Below are positions 41,489-50,819 of a stretch of 59,022 nucleotides of DNA, piece after piece (positions within the stretch are counted from its first letter, which is position 1; each line of letters begins with the position of its first letter). Source of the DNA: Acidobacteriota bacterium (GTDB lineage Bacteria; Acidobacteriota; Vicinamibacteria; Vicinamibacterales; 2-12-FULL-66-21); assembly GCA_016184105.1 (NCBI GenBank), contig JACPDI010000002.1, positions 17,330 to 76,351 of the forward strand, given 5' to 3'. The notes beneath the pieces are model-generated. The model was given only the letters and a program-made list of their open reading frames with translations. It was not told the DNA's origin and did no database searches. Both the position numbers and the translations under genes were made by a program.

Positions 41489-44400
41489 ATGCCTGCTCGC
41501 AGTGCAACCATCGCGCTCGGGTTCATGCTCGCCATTGCGCTTGTTCAAGCCCAGTCTCCGGAACAACCGCGTTTTCGCTCGGGAGTGTCGGTCCTGCAGC
41601 TCAGCGTCAGCGTCATCGATGCCGAGGGACGCGCGGTGCGCGATCTGCGGGCAAAGGACTTCGACGTCGAGATCGGCGGCCGGCAGCGCAAGGTGCTGTT
41701 CGCCCGTTTCTCGGGAGCGCCGGACCAGCGCGCGTCGACGGACGCCGGCGCCACGCCTGCGGTCATTGCCACCAACAGCGCGGAGCGCGCCGGGCGCGCC
41801 GTCGTGTTCATGGTCGACCTGGAGAGCATCAGGGCGGGCAACGAGAAGACGCTGCTCGACACGGCGGCGCAACTGGTCGACAGCCTGGACGAGCGCGATG
41901 CCGTCTCGCTCGTGCCCGTGCCGGGCACGTCGATCGACCTCACGCGCGATCGGCGAGCGATCGCGGACGCGCTCCGCCGACTGCGCGGCACGAACGTCGT
42001 CCCCACCTACAAGTACTTCTTCACGATCGAAGAGGCGGTCGCCTTCGAGCGGGGCGACACGCGCGTGATCGGCGCGGTCATCGAGCGGGAGTGCGATGCG
42101 GCGACCGAAGAGGCGCGTGCCGCCATGGGTCTGCCGCCGATCTGCCCGCCTGCGCTCGAAAACGAAACCCGCGAGCGGCTTCGGGTCGAGCGGCTGCACG
42201 TCCAGTCCGTGCTGACGGCCGTCAGCAACGTGGCAGGACGGCTGCAGCGCGTCGACGCGCCGCGGACGATCGTGCTCATCTCCGGCGGCCTGGCGTTCGA
42301 GATGGACAGCCTGACGTGGTATCGACAGGCCGAGCGCACGCTCAAGCTCGCCGGCGTGAGCGTCTACGCCGTCCACGTACACCATCCCGACATGGACGCG
42401 TCCTCCTCGCGACGGCCGCAGAACGCGACGTTCGCAGCGCGCGAACGGGAGACGGGCCTGGCGAACGTCGCGACAATGGCCGGGGGGATGTTCTTCTTCG
42501 GGGTCGGCAAAGCGCAGGGCGTGTTCGACCGGATGCGCAACGAGATCGCCTACTCGTACCTGCTCGGGGTCGAGGGGCTCCCCCAAGACGCCGCTGACGC
42601 CGCCTCCGCCACGATCTCGGTCAAAGTGGACCGGCCCGGCGCCAGGCTGCGGACGACACGGCATCCTCCCGTCGAAAGCGTCGATGCGCAGCAGCGGCTT
42701 CGCAACCTGATCTCGCAGCCGATCGAGGTGACGGAGCTGCCGCTCGCCGCGACGCTCTACACCGTCCGCGGCGAGGAGCCGGACACCCTGAAGGCGATCG
42801 TCGGCGCGGAAATCGGCCGCGGCCTGGCGCGAACGCCGCCCGTGCGCTACGCGCTCGCGGTGCTGCGGGACGGGACTCCTGTGTTCGTGACGAACGGCAC
42901 GGCGTCGGACGGCGCAGACGCCGCGCGGGTGACCGCGGGCCTGCAGCTGGCGCCCGGCCAGTACCGCCTCCGCGTTGCCGCGGTCGACGCCGGCGGACGC
43001 GGCGGATCGCTCGAAGCTCCCATCAGCATCGGCATACGCGACGCGGGAGATCTGCAGGCGAGCGACCTGATGCTCGGCTCGCCGGCCGGCACGTTCACGC
43101 CGGCCTTCAGCGTTCCGGCCGGCACACCGCTGTCCGGCCTGTTGGAGGTGTACAGCGCGGACGCGGAGCGCTTCGCGCGCGCACGCGTGTCCTTCGAGCT
43201 TCGCCGCGCCGGTTCCGGCGCGGCGCTGTCCACGATCGATGCGCCGCTCGTCCAGACCGAGACGGATCCTCGCAGGCTCGCTGCCGGGACCATCGATACG
43301 GCGGGACTCACGCCTTCGCGCTACACCGTCGCGGCGATCATCTCTCTTGACGGACGGCCGGTCGGACGTGTCAGCCGGAGCGTGGACGTGACGCCGTCGA
43401 TCGCGAAAACTGCCGCTTCGATAACCGGCGACACCCCGGGTGCGCCGGCGCCGATCTCCACCGATCCGGCGATCAACGACGTTCTCACGAAGCTCGGAGG
43501 CTACGTCTCGCGGTACGGTGAGAAGGCCTCGCTCGTCGTCGGCGTCGAGAAGTACACGCAGCACGTGGAGCTGGAGCGCGCTCAGCCGTCGAGGCCGCGA
43601 CGCCTGGTGGCGGAGTTCGCGCTGGTGAAGACGGAGCGGCCCGGCGGCTGGATCGGCTTCAGGGACGTCGTCGAGGTGGACGGCGAGGCGGTGCAGGATC
43701 GGCGCGACCGGCTGATGACGCTGTTCACCGATTCCGCCGCACCGATGCCGGAGGCCACCCGCATCGCGAACGAGAGCGCGCGCTTCAACGTCGGGCCGAT
43801 CAGCCGCAACTTCAACGTGCCGACGATGGCGCTGCTGCTCTTCACGCCGGAGAACCTCGCGCGGTTCACGTTCACGCTCAAGGGGACGGACCGGATTGAC
43901 GGGGTCGAAACCCGGGAGGTCGCGTTCCGCGAAACGAAGCGGCCGACGATGGTGATGACGCGGGCGGGCAAGGACGTCCCGCTCGAGGGCACGTTGTGGA
44001 TCGTGCCCTCGGACGGGACTGTCGTCCGCACGCGCCTGCGGATGCGGGGGTTTGCGGACGCGATCGCGATGGGAGACGCGCGGGCGCCGTCGGCGAGCAC
44101 GCTGCCGCAGGAGTTTTCGTCGCCGACCTCAACCGCCCCGCAGCAGGCGGCTCAGGGGAGCGGCACTCCGGCCGGGTCGGGGCAGAGCGGCGGGACAACG
44201 CAGCCGGGCGGCTCCGGAACCGGCGGCGCTCCGGCGGGGGCGCAGGGCGGCTCGGGCGGAGGCGGGGGCGGGGGCACCGGCTCGGGTGTCCGTAAGCCCG
44301 ACCGCCGGGTGCCTGACTTCGAGATGCCGATGACGCGCCTGGAGAGCCGCGCGGACATCGAAGTCACCTACCGCCGCGACGAGCGGCTCGACATGTGGCT

Positions 44401-44542
44401 TCCCTCGAAGATGTCTGAGCACTACGAGGGACCGATTCCGCGCGTCCGCAGCGCGCCGGTTCTCGGCACGACGCGCACCATCGCCACATACGCGGACTAT
44501 CGCCAGTTCGGGACCTCCTCGAAGATTACGGTCCCGAAGTGA
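41489..44542 (+). CDS. VWFA-related protein of the acidobacterial type, exported
   Basis: The 1017-residue protein has a signal peptide and then the pattern of Acidobacteria VWFA-related proteins: VSVLQLSVSVIDAEGRAVRD and LRAKDFDVEIGG, followed by a von Willebrand A-like region (VVFMVDLESIRAG, RTIVLISGGLAFE, ITVYAVHVH-like strand). The metal-binding MIDAS is altered (DLESI rather than DxSxS). The middle contains beta-sandwich modules; a Gly/Ser/Pro-rich linker near residues 880-930 leads to a conserved end. It is probably a surface or periplasmic protein. Function unknown. Confidence 0.85.
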   Translation: MPARSATIALGFMLAIALVQAQSPEQPRFRSGVSVLQLSVSVIDAEGRAVRDLRAKDFDVEIGGRQRKVLFARFSGAPDQRASTDAGATPAVIATNSAERAGRAVVFMVDLESIRAGNEKTLLDTAAQLVDSLDERDAVSLVPVPGTSIDLTRDRRAIADALRRLRGTNVVPTYKYFFTIEEAVAFERGDTRVIGAVIERECDAATEEARAAMGLPPICPPALENETRERLRVERLHVQSVLTAVSNVAGRLQRVDAPRTIVLISGGLAFEMDSLTWYRQAERTLKLAGVSVYAVHVHHPDMDASSSRRPQNATFAARERETGLANVATMAGGMFFFGVGKAQGVFDRMRNEIAYSYLLGVEGLPQDAADAASATISVKVDRPGARLRTTRHPPVESVDAQQRLRNLISQPIEVTELPLAATLYTVRGEEPDTLKAIVGAEIGRGLARTPPVRYALAVLRDGTPVFVTNGTASDGADAARVTAGLQLAPGQYRLRVAAVDAGGRGGSLEAPISIGIRDAGDLQASDLMLGSPAGTFTPAFSVPAGTPLSGLLEVYSADAERFARARVSFELRRAGSGAALSTIDAPLVQTETDPRRLAAGTIDTAGLTPSRYTVAAIISLDGRPVGRVSRSVDVTPSIAKTAASITGDTPGAPAPISTDPAINDVLTKLGGYVSRYGEKASLVVGVEKYTQHVELERAQPSRPRRLVAEFALVKTERPGGWIGFRDVVEVDGEAVQDRRDRLMTLFTDSAAPMPEATRIANESARFNVGPISRNFNVPTMALLLFTPENLARFTFTLKGTDRIDGVETREVAFRETKRPTMVMTRAGKDVPLEGTLWIVPSDGTVVRTRLRMRGFADAIAMGDARAPSASTLPQEFSSPTSTAPQQAAQGSGTPAGSGQSGGTTQPGGSGTGGAPAGAQGGSGGGGGGGTGSGVRKPDRRVPDFEMPMTRLESRADIEVTYRRDERLDMWLPSKMSEHYEGPIPRVRSAPVLGTTRTIATYADYRQFGTSSKITVPK

Positions 44543-44560
44543 GCCCGCGCGCGCGCCAGG

Positions 44561-45094
44561 CTACCAGCCGAAGATCTGCAGCGGTGTCAGAGAAAGGTCG
44601 GGCAGGACCGCTGATGGAATGGGCTGCGATTCGGACGCGAGCGCACGGCTCGCAACGCCGGACGGCGTCAGCGCAAGCACGCTGACCTGCCGTGCGGGCA
44701 GGCTGACGAGCCAGCACTCGCGGACGCCGTAGCGCGCAAACCAACCCATGCGCTCCTCCAGCCGCCCCACGCGAGGCTGCGGCGAGAGCACCTCGATCAC
44801 GAGGTCCGGCGCGCCGTACACGCGGTCGCTGACGATCGCGCGCCGCTCGGCCGCGACAAAGAGCAGGTCCGGCTGGACGACGAGCGCGGCATCGTAGTCG
44901 AGCACGACGTCCATGGGCGCCAGCAGGACCTCTCCAAGCCGGCGGTCCCGGACGAACGGCGCCAGCTCCAAGTGCAGTTCGCCGACGACGCGCTGGTGGT
45001 GCACGGTGGGCGAATCCGCCACGTGGAGCACGCCGTAGGCCAACTCGCGCGGGAGCACGGTCTCGGGCGTCTGGAGGTATTCGGCGGTGGTCAT
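44561..45094 (-). CDS. Uma2-family putative restriction-like nuclease
   Basis: The 177-residue protein belongs to the Uma2 (DUF820) family with a PD-(D/E)xK-like core: TAEYLQTPETVLPRELAYGV, VVQPDLLFVAAERR with the Asp, APDLVIEVLSPQ with the Glu and its neighbours, and ARYGVRECWLVSLPARQV. Biological role of this abundant family is unsettled. I chose the ATG at 45094 (AAGGGCAGG upstream); a longer frame to 45208 exists but its extra residues do not look like the family. The 120 bases beyond hold no gene. Confidence 0.82.
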   Translation of the reverse strand: MTTAEYLQTPETVLPRELAYGVLHVADSPTVHHQRVVGELHLELAPFVRDRRLGEVLLAPMDVVLDYDAALVVQPDLLFVAAERRAIVSDRVYGAPDLVIEVLSPQPRVGRLEERMGWFARYGVRECWLVSLPARQVSVLALTPSGVASRALASESQPIPSAVLPDLSLTPLQIFGW

Positions 45095-45214
45095 CCTGCC
45101 CTTCGCTTTCTTCTGTTTCCGGTTATCCCGATAGGTCGTTGAGATCGGCACGCGACATCCTTTTCTGACCTCGACGACGACGATGCCATCGTCCGCGGCC
45201 AAATGCAACAGGGG

Positions 45215-45283
45215 GACGAATAAGGGGGACAGTCACACTTTCCTGGGTTGCTTCGGAAAGTGTGACTGTCCCCCTTATTCGTC
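45215..45283. repeat. Palindromic dispersed element, copy 5 (inverted orientation)
   Basis: Arms of 29 bp (45215-45243 and 45255-45283) with an 11-nt loop whose reverse complement, GAAGCAACCCA, resembles the loops of copies 1, 3 and 4, so this copy is inverted relative to them. It supplies the GAA-TAA end of the deoxyhypusine-synthase-like gene. Confidence 0.9.
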
Positions 45284-46216
45284 GGCTAGCGCCGCCGCCA
45301 GCAGGGGAATCAGCAGTTCGAGCGGCCCCGTCAGGGAATAACCGCGGCCGGTACCCGCGACCGGTCTGGTCACGACGTTGGTGTGCGGCCGGTAGTGCCG
45401 CAGGAAGTCGATGTTCACCGTCGTCATGCCCTCGAGCGCGAGACCGCGGTTGCGCGCGAGCGCGACCGCCTTCAGGAACACCTCCGGCAGCAGCACGGCC
45501 GATCCGCAGTTGAGATACACGCCGCGATCGAGAGCCGCCACATTGGACACGAAGTAACCGAAGTCGCGCAGGCTCCCTTCGCCGAGCGACGCGCCGGAGG
45601 CGGACGGGTGCATGTGGATGATGTCGGTCCCAATCGCGACGTGAACGGTGACGGGAATCTCGAGGCGCGCCGCCGCGGCGAGCACGCTCTTATCCGCGAA
45701 ACGCAGCTGCGACCGCTGCAGGTGGTTCGCGACCGCCTGGCCGAGACCCAGGCCGGCGGCAACGCCGGCATTGATGATGTCGTTCAACCCCCGCCCGGTC
45801 TCCTCGGCCATGCCGAACCGCCCGCGGCCGAGCGCCTCGTCCACATCTTCGGACGTCGCGCCGCCGAGCGCGATCTCGTAATCGTGGATGATGCCGGCGC
45901 CGTTTGTCGCCAGCGCCGAGACGAATCCGCGCTCCATCAGGTCGATGAGGATCGGGCCCAGCCCTGTCTTGACGACGTGGGCGCCGAATCCCCACAAGAT
46001 GCAGGCGTTGCGCGCACGCGCGTCGCGGATCGCGTCAGCCACCGCCTTGAAGTCGGCCGCGGCCTGGATCGCCGGAAGCGACTCGAAGAGAGCGCGCGCG
46101 GCCGCGGCGTCGCGTATCGGTTTCGCGAAATCGGCGGCGTTGGCCTTGCTCCGGCGCGAGGCGAGCGGGTAGGTGCGCACGCCTGAGAAGTCGAACGGCT
46201 TGTAGGTCAGTTTCAT
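45275..46216 (-). CDS. Conserved protein, deoxyhypusine-synthase-like fold suspected
   Basis: The 313-residue protein is conserved in style: WGFGAHVVKTGLGPILIDLM, ALATNGAGIIHDYEIALGG, VHVAIGTDIIHMHPSASGA and YLNCGSAVLLPEVFLKAV. The arrangement of a nucleotide-binding-type start and NGAG/HDYE resembles deoxyhypusine synthase and its bacterial relatives, but I do not see the spermidine-site Lys region and cannot assign an activity. Its ATG directly overlaps the stop of a queA 3'-end remnant (TGATG), so it was once the gene after queA. The last codons come from the palindromic element. Confidence 0.6.
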   Translation of the reverse strand: MKLTYKPFDFSGVRTYPLASRRSKANAADFAKPIRDAAAARALFESLPAIQAAADFKAVADAIRDARARNACILWGFGAHVVKTGLGPILIDLMERGFVSALATNGAGIIHDYEIALGGATSEDVDEALGRGRFGMAEETGRGLNDIINAGVAAGLGLGQAVANHLQRSQLRFADKSVLAAAARLEIPVTVHVAIGTDIIHMHPSASGASLGEGSLRDFGYFVSNVAALDRGVYLNCGSAVLLPEVFLKAVALARNRGLALEGMTTVNIDFLRHYRPHTNVVTRPVAGTGRGYSLTGPLELLIPLLAAALADE

Positions 46217-46258
46217 CAGATCACCAGCATCGCGTCACGGTAACTATAACCGGTAGGC
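46216..46258 (-). pseudogene. Duplicated 3' end of queA
   Basis: The 21 bases from 46216 are identical to the end of queA at 48139, and similarity continues with scattered changes for about 20 bases more. It encodes YSYRDAMLVI and a stop, against YSYGDAMLVI in queA. It is the scar of an event that placed the TonB-receptor gene between queA and the downstream gene. Confidence 0.75.
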
Positions 46259-46309
46259 GCACGGCACAATCATGACGTGAGCCGCACGATGTCTCGCGCA
46301 CCCGTGCGG

Positions 46310-46315
46310 TACGAT
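46310..46315 (+). promoter_or_regulatory. -10-like box of the TonB-receptor gene
   Basis: TACGAT ends eight bases before the ATG at 46324. No Shine-Dalgarno sequence and no cobalamin riboswitch are present in the short upstream gap. Confidence 0.35.
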
Positions 46316-46323
46316 GCTCTGAT

Positions 46324-48129
46324 ATGAATCGCGTCGCAGCGATCGCCCGCCAGACAGCGCTCGGCTGGCTCGCCGTTCTCTCTCTCTCCACGAGCCTGGC
46401 TGCGCAGCCCCACCAGGTGCGCGACACCGTCACCGTGACGGCCGCGGCGCGGCCCGTCCCGTTCGACAACCTCGCGCGCGCCGTGACCGTGCTCACGCGG
46501 GAGCAGATCGCGCGACTGCCGGCCCGTTCGGTGGCCGAGCTGCTGCGCTACGCCGTCGGCCTGGACGTGCGGGCGCGGGCGCCGTTCGGCATCCAGAGCG
46601 ACTTCTCCATCCGCGGCGCGTCGTTCGGGCAGACGCTCGTCCTGGTGGACGGCGTGCGGCTGAACGACGCGCAGTCGGGCCACCACAACGGCGATATTCC
46701 GGTGCCGATCGGTGACATCGAACGGATTGAAGTCCTTCAGGGCGCGGGCTCGTCGCTTCACGGCGCCGACGCGTTTGGCGGCACGATCAACGTCATCACG
46801 AGAAAGACCGTGGGCGGCGCGAGCGGGTCGCTCTCGGCGGGCGATTTCGGCCTGCTGCAGGGAACGATGCGCTGGGCGGGGGCCGGGCCGCGCCTGCCCT
46901 CGCTGGCCATCGAAGGCGCGCGATCGTCCGGCTTCATGTTCGCGCGCGACTTTGGCACGCTGGCGACGAGCGCCGGCGTCCTGGCCGGCGGCACGCGCGC
47001 GCGCCTTGGGTACGTGCGAAAAGAGTTCGGTGCCAACGGCTTCTACGGACCGTCTCCGTCGCGAGAGTGGACGGACCAGACGCTCGTGACGATCGAGCGC
47101 GACCCGGTCGAGATCGGCCGGTGGCAGGCGAGCGCGGTGGCCTCCTATCGAACGCACGGCGATCGCTTTCTGTGGGACGTGCGGCGGCCCGGCGTGCTCG
47201 AGAGCCGGCATCGCACGCACGCGGTGCTCGCGACCGCGAAGCTCCGCCGCGCGCTCGGCAGCCGGAGCGGTGTTGCGGCTGGCGCCGAGACGGGCGTGGA
47301 CTGGATCCGATCGAACAACCTCGGCGACCACCACGTGGCGCGCACCGGCCTTTACCTGGAATGGGAACAGGCGCTGGGGCCGCGCGCGGTGCTCTATCCG
47401 GGCGTCCGCTACGATCGCTATTCGTCATTCGGGAGCGCGTGGAGCCCGGCGCTGTCAGGAAGCCTCTGGCTGGCGCCGGCGGTCCGGCTTCGCGGCGCGG
47501 CCGGGCGGGCGTTCCGAATCCCGACCTTCACGGAGCTGTACTACCGCGACCCGGCGCATCAGGCGAGCGGGGATCTCCGGCCGGAGCGCGCGTGGAATCT
47601 CGAAGCGGGCTTCGACTGGTTCATCGGGCTCGATTGGGTCGCGTCGGCGACCGCGTTCCGGCGCTCGGAGCGCGACCTCATCGACTGGGTCCGCAACACG
47701 GCGGCAGAGCGATGGCGAACGACGAACATCCACCGCCTTCGCACGACCGGTTTCGAGCTCGAGCTTCGGCGGCCCATCGGCGCGAGCGCGTTCGTGGCCG
47801 CCGACTACTCACGCCTCGCTGCGGATGCGGGACGTGTGCCGTTCCTGTCCAAGTACGCGCTGGACTACCCGCGCGACACCTTCGCGCTCAAGGCGAGCGC
47901 GCCGCTGCCGGGCGCGGTGGGCCTCGGGCAGCGGCTCGCGCTCGTGCGCCGGTCCGACGGCCGCCGCTACTGGATCGCCGACGCCCGGGTGTCGCGCGCG
48001 TTCAGGGCGACTCGTCTCTTCGTCGAAGGCACGAACCTCCTCGACACGCGATACCAGGAGATCAAGGGGGTGGACATGCCGGGTCGATGGATATTGGCAG
48101 GAATCGAGCTCGGCGCCGTCCGGCAGTGA
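46324..48129 (+). CDS. TonB-dependent outer-membrane receptor, BtuB-sized
   Basis: The 601-residue protein has a signal peptide, a TonB-box-like DTVTVTAAARP, a plug domain (LRYAVGLDVRARAPFG, FSIRGASFGQTLVLVDGVRL, IERIEVLQGAGSSLHGADAF) and a 22-strand-type barrel ending in the usual aromatic-poor VRQ. Length and plug are like BtuB and other small-molecule receptors; the substrate (cobalamin, siderophore or other) is not readable. It is alone, with no TonB, ABC transporter or riboswitch nearby, and lies between two copies of the queA 3' end, so it may have been acquired as a single gene. Confidence 0.87.
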   Translation: MNRVAAIARQTALGWLAVLSLSTSLAAQPHQVRDTVTVTAAARPVPFDNLARAVTVLTREQIARLPARSVAELLRYAVGLDVRARAPFGIQSDFSIRGASFGQTLVLVDGVRLNDAQSGHHNGDIPVPIGDIERIEVLQGAGSSLHGADAFGGTINVITRKTVGGASGSLSAGDFGLLQGTMRWAGAGPRLPSLAIEGARSSGFMFARDFGTLATSAGVLAGGTRARLGYVRKEFGANGFYGPSPSREWTDQTLVTIERDPVEIGRWQASAVASYRTHGDRFLWDVRRPGVLESRHRTHAVLATAKLRRALGSRSGVAAGAETGVDWIRSNNLGDHHVARTGLYLEWEQALGPRAVLYPGVRYDRYSSFGSAWSPALSGSLWLAPAVRLRGAAGRAFRIPTFTELYYRDPAHQASGDLRPERAWNLEAGFDWFIGLDWVASATAFRRSERDLIDWVRNTAAERWRTTNIHRLRTTGFELELRRPIGASAFVAADYSRLAADAGRVPFLSKYALDYPRDTFALKASAPLPGAVGLGQRLALVRRSDGRRYWIADARVSRAFRATRLFVEGTNLLDTRYQEIKGVDMPGRWILAGIELGAVRQ

Positions 48130-48138
48130 GCACATCCC

Positions 48139-49194
48139 TCAGATCACCAGCATCGCGTCGCCGTAGCTGTAGAACCGGTAGCGCTCCGCGACCGCCTCGC
48201 GATACGCGGCGAGCACAGGCTCCCGTCCCGCGAAGGCGGACACCAGCATCAGGAGCGATGACTTCGGCAGGTGGAAATTCGTCAGCAGCGCCTGCACGAC
48301 CCGGAACGTGTAGCCGGGATAGATGAAGAGGGAGGCCTCGCCCCGCCCTGGTCCAAGCCGGCCGCTCCCGGCGATCGCCGCGCTCTCCAGCGCGCGCGTG
48401 GTCGTCGTCCCCACGGCGACGATGCGGCGGCCATCGTCGAGCGCCCGATTGATTTGCGCGGCGGCGGCATCTTCGATCTCGTAACGCTCGGCCTCGACGA
48501 CGTGCTGCTCGACATCCGCGGCTCGAACCGGCTGGAACGTGCCGTAGCCCACGTGCAGGGTGATGGAGACGCGGCCAACCCCTCGCGCGTCGAGCGCGCG
48601 CAGGATGTCGCCGGTGAAGTGCAGGCCGGCGGTCGGCGCGGCCACCGACCCGCGCCGGCGGGCGTAGATGGTCTGGTACCGCTCCCGGTCGTCGGCTCGA
48701 TCCGGACGATGGATGTACGGCGGGAGCGGTACGTGCCCCAGCGCGTCGATGAGTGCGCCGACCTCCGGGCCGTCGACGGCCCACAGCCGGATGCGGCGGC
48801 GGCCGAAGAAGCGCCGCTCCAGCACCTCGCCGTGCAGCGTGCCCGCCGGACCCTGGAAGACGAGTCGCGCGCCCGGCTTCAGCTTCTGCCCCGGATGCAT
48901 CAACGCGTCCCACTCCTCGCTCGATCCGGTGCCGCCGATCCGCTCAACGAGCATGCACTCGACCGCACCGCCGCTCGGCGCCCGGCGCCCGAGGAGGCGT
49001 GCCGGGAACACGCGCGTGTCGTTGACGACCAGCAGGTCTCCGGGCGCGAGCAGTCCCGGAAGATCGCCGATCCGCGCGTGCCGCGTGGCGCCGCTCCCGC
49101 GGTCCAGGACGAGGAGCCGCGAGGTCCCGCGGGGCGCCGCCTCCTGCGCGATCAGCTCAGGTGGCAGCTCGAAGTCGAAGTCCGAGACGCGCAT
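48139..49194 (-). CDS. queA: S-adenosylmethionine:tRNA ribosyltransferase-isomerase
   Basis: The 351-residue enzyme transfers and isomerises the ribosyl group of AdoMet to preQ1 in tRNA, forming epoxyqueuosine. FDFELPPELIAQEAAPRGTS, LLVVNDTRVFPARL, VAAPTAGLHFTGD, HVGYGTFQPVR and TNFHLPKSSLLMLV are the family signatures. It is divergent from the AI-2E permease gene. A duplicated copy of its last codons is found at 46216. queC of the same pathway is elsewhere in the window; queF, queG and tgt are not present. Confidence 0.97.
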   Translation of the reverse strand: MRVSDFDFELPPELIAQEAAPRGTSRLLVLDRGSGATRHARIGDLPGLLAPGDLLVVNDTRVFPARLLGRRAPSGGAVECMLVERIGGTGSSEEWDALMHPGQKLKPGARLVFQGPAGTLHGEVLERRFFGRRRIRLWAVDGPEVGALIDALGHVPLPPYIHRPDRADDRERYQTIYARRRGSVAAPTAGLHFTGDILRALDARGVGRVSITLHVGYGTFQPVRAADVEQHVVEAERYEIEDAAAAQINRALDDGRRIVAVGTTTTRALESAAIAGSGRLGPGRGEASLFIYPGYTFRVVQALLTNFHLPKSSLLMLVSAFAGREPVLAAYREAVAERYRFYSYGDAMLVI

Positions 49195-49222
49195 GGGTGT
49201 GGGCTACAATCCTGAGCGTACC

Positions 49223-50350
49223 ATGCCGCCGCAGACCAACGGCCACGACGCCGCACCCGTCGTCTCGATTCCGCCGCCGCACGCCGCGGTCATCGTGATC
49301 GCGGGCGTGGCCATCGTCCACGTCCTGCACTTCGCGCGGCCGGTGCTCATCCCGATCGTCCTGGCGATCCTGATCGCATTCGCGCTCGCGCCGCTCGTGA
49401 GCGCGCTCGCGCGCGTGATGGTCCGGGCGCTCGCCGCGGCGGTCGCGATCGCGCTGTTCACGGCGGGCATTGGCGCCGGCATCTGGGCGGTCAGCGACGA
49501 CGCGATCGAGGTGGTGCAGTCGCTGCCGCTGGCGGCGCGCCGCGTGCGCGAGGTGCTGCGCGAGCAGCGGCGTTCCGGCGAAGGGGCGCTGAAGCAGATG
49601 CAGCGCGCGGCGGCCGAGATCGAGCGCACGGCGAACGAGGCCGCGCCCCCCGCGACGCGCCCGCCCGGCGACGTGCAGCGCGTGCAGATCGTCGAGCCCG
49701 CGTTCCGCGCCGGCGACTATCTGTGGTGGGGCAGCCTCGGCACGATTGGCTTCCTCGGCGAGCTGATGGTCATCCTGTTCCTCGCCTACTTCCTGCTCGC
49801 AGGCGGAGACCTCTACAAGCGCAAGATGGTGAAGATCGCCGGGCCGGCGCTGAGCCGGCGCCGCGTGACGGTGCAGATCCTGGACGACATCTCGTCGCAG
49901 GTCGCGCGATTCATGCTGGCGCTGGCCGGCACGAGCGCGATCGTCGCCGCCGCGACCGCCGGCACGCTCTGGTGGCTGGGCCTCGACGCCTGGCTCTTCT
50001 GGGGGATCACCGCGGGAGTCCTGAACACGATTCCGTACTTCGGTCCGGTGATTGTCAGCGTCGCGCTCGCCGTGATCGGCTTCGTGCAGTTCGGAACGCC
50101 GGGGCGAACCTTCGCGGTCGCCGCCGGGGCGTTCGCCATCACCTCGCTCGAAGGCTGGCTGCTCACCCCGGCCCTCATGGGGCGCGCCGCGCGGATGAAT
50201 CCCGCGGCGGTGTTCGTCGGGCTGCTCTTCTGGGGCTGGGTCTGGGGGCTCTGGGGCGTCGTCCTCGCGGTGCCGATGATGATGCTCGTCAAGTCCGCCT
50301 GCGACCACATCGAGGATCTCAACCCGTTGGGAGAACTCCTAGGCGACTGA
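49223..50350 (+). CDS. AI-2E family transporter
   Basis: The 375-residue membrane protein has about eight hydrophobic segments and the family's features: paired N-terminal helices, a hydrophilic loop of ~90 residues, then [20 protein letters not shown], a segment near [19 protein letters not shown], and the C-terminal [18 protein letters not shown]. Members export small molecules or act in pH/Na+ homeostasis; the role in quorum signalling is not general. The ATG follows a TACAAT by 12 bases. Its 3' end overlaps the convergent DUF4112 gene by 32 bases. Confidence 0.88.
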   Translation: MPPQTNGHDAAPVVSIPPPHAAVIVIAGVAIVHVLHFARPVLIPIVLAILIAFALAPLVSALARVMVRALAAAVAIALFTAGIGAGIWAVSDDAIEVVQSLPLAARRVREVLREQRRSGEGALKQMQRAAAEIERTANEAAPPATRPPGDVQRVQIVEPAFRAGDYLWWGSLGTIGFLGELMVILFLAYFLLAGGDLYKRKMVKIAGPALSRRRVTVQILDDISSQVARFMLALAGTSAIVAAATAGTLWWLGLDAWLFWGITAGVLNTIPYFGPVIVSVALAVIGFVQFGTPGRTFAVAAGAFAITSLEGWLLTPALMGRAARMNPAAVFVGLLFWGWVWGLWGVVLAVPMMMLVKSACDHIEDLNPLGELLGD

Positions 50351-50789
50351 GCGCCCACACAACGGCGATCACCGGCAGCGCGGCGATGACGAGCGCGGCC
50401 ACGACGACGCCGATCACGAACAGGTGGTCTCCCGCTCCGGCCGTTCGCCGCTCGAAGACGTGCCGCTCGAGCAGCCGCACGTTCGCCTGGTTGGCTTTCC
50501 AGAACACGTCCACCGCATCGCCCAGGAGCGGCACGACGCCCAGCGCGGCGTCGATCCCGGCATTGACGGCCATGCGGGCGATGACCACGTTCGGCACGCG
50601 CATCCGCCACGCGTGCGCGATCACCACGAGGCCGAACATCGGGCCGACGATGTCTCCGAGGCCGGGGATGAGGCCGAGGATCGGATCGAGCCCGAACGTG
50701 ATGCGCGTCCCCGGAATTCGGAACTGGCTGTCGAAGAGACGGGCCCACCGGCGGATGCCGTCGAGGTCCTGCGGCCTGCGGTCGCGCAC
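50319..50789 (-). CDS. DUF4112 domain-containing protein
   Basis: The 156-residue protein has [40 protein letters not shown] and [20 protein letters not shown], the three signatures of DUF4112, plus a C-terminal membrane helix ([20 protein letters not shown]). Function unknown. The GTG start follows a TATAGC box by eight bases, and the overlapping TATATC on the other strand may serve glgX, giving a compact divergent promoter. Confidence 0.83.
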   Translation of the reverse strand: MRDRRPQDLDGIRRWARLFDSQFRIPGTRITFGLDPILGLIPGLGDIVGPMFGLVVIAHAWRMRVPNVVIARMAVNAGIDAALGVVPLLGDAVDVFWKANQANVRLLERHVFERRTAGAGDHLFVIGVVVAALVIAALPVIAVVWALSRLGVLPTG

Positions 50790-50819
50790 GCGTCCACGCT
50801 ATATCATGGTGACTTCCGA

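Noticed and set aside
45095-45208. Longer Uma2 protein starting at 45208
   Set aside because: The extra 38 residues are basic and unlike the family; the ATG at 45094 has a ribosome binding site and matches the usual N terminus.
46217-46323. Cobalamin riboswitch upstream of the TonB receptor
   Set aside because: The gap is about 107 bases, too short, and contains no B12-box-like motif; it is partly queA tail remnant.
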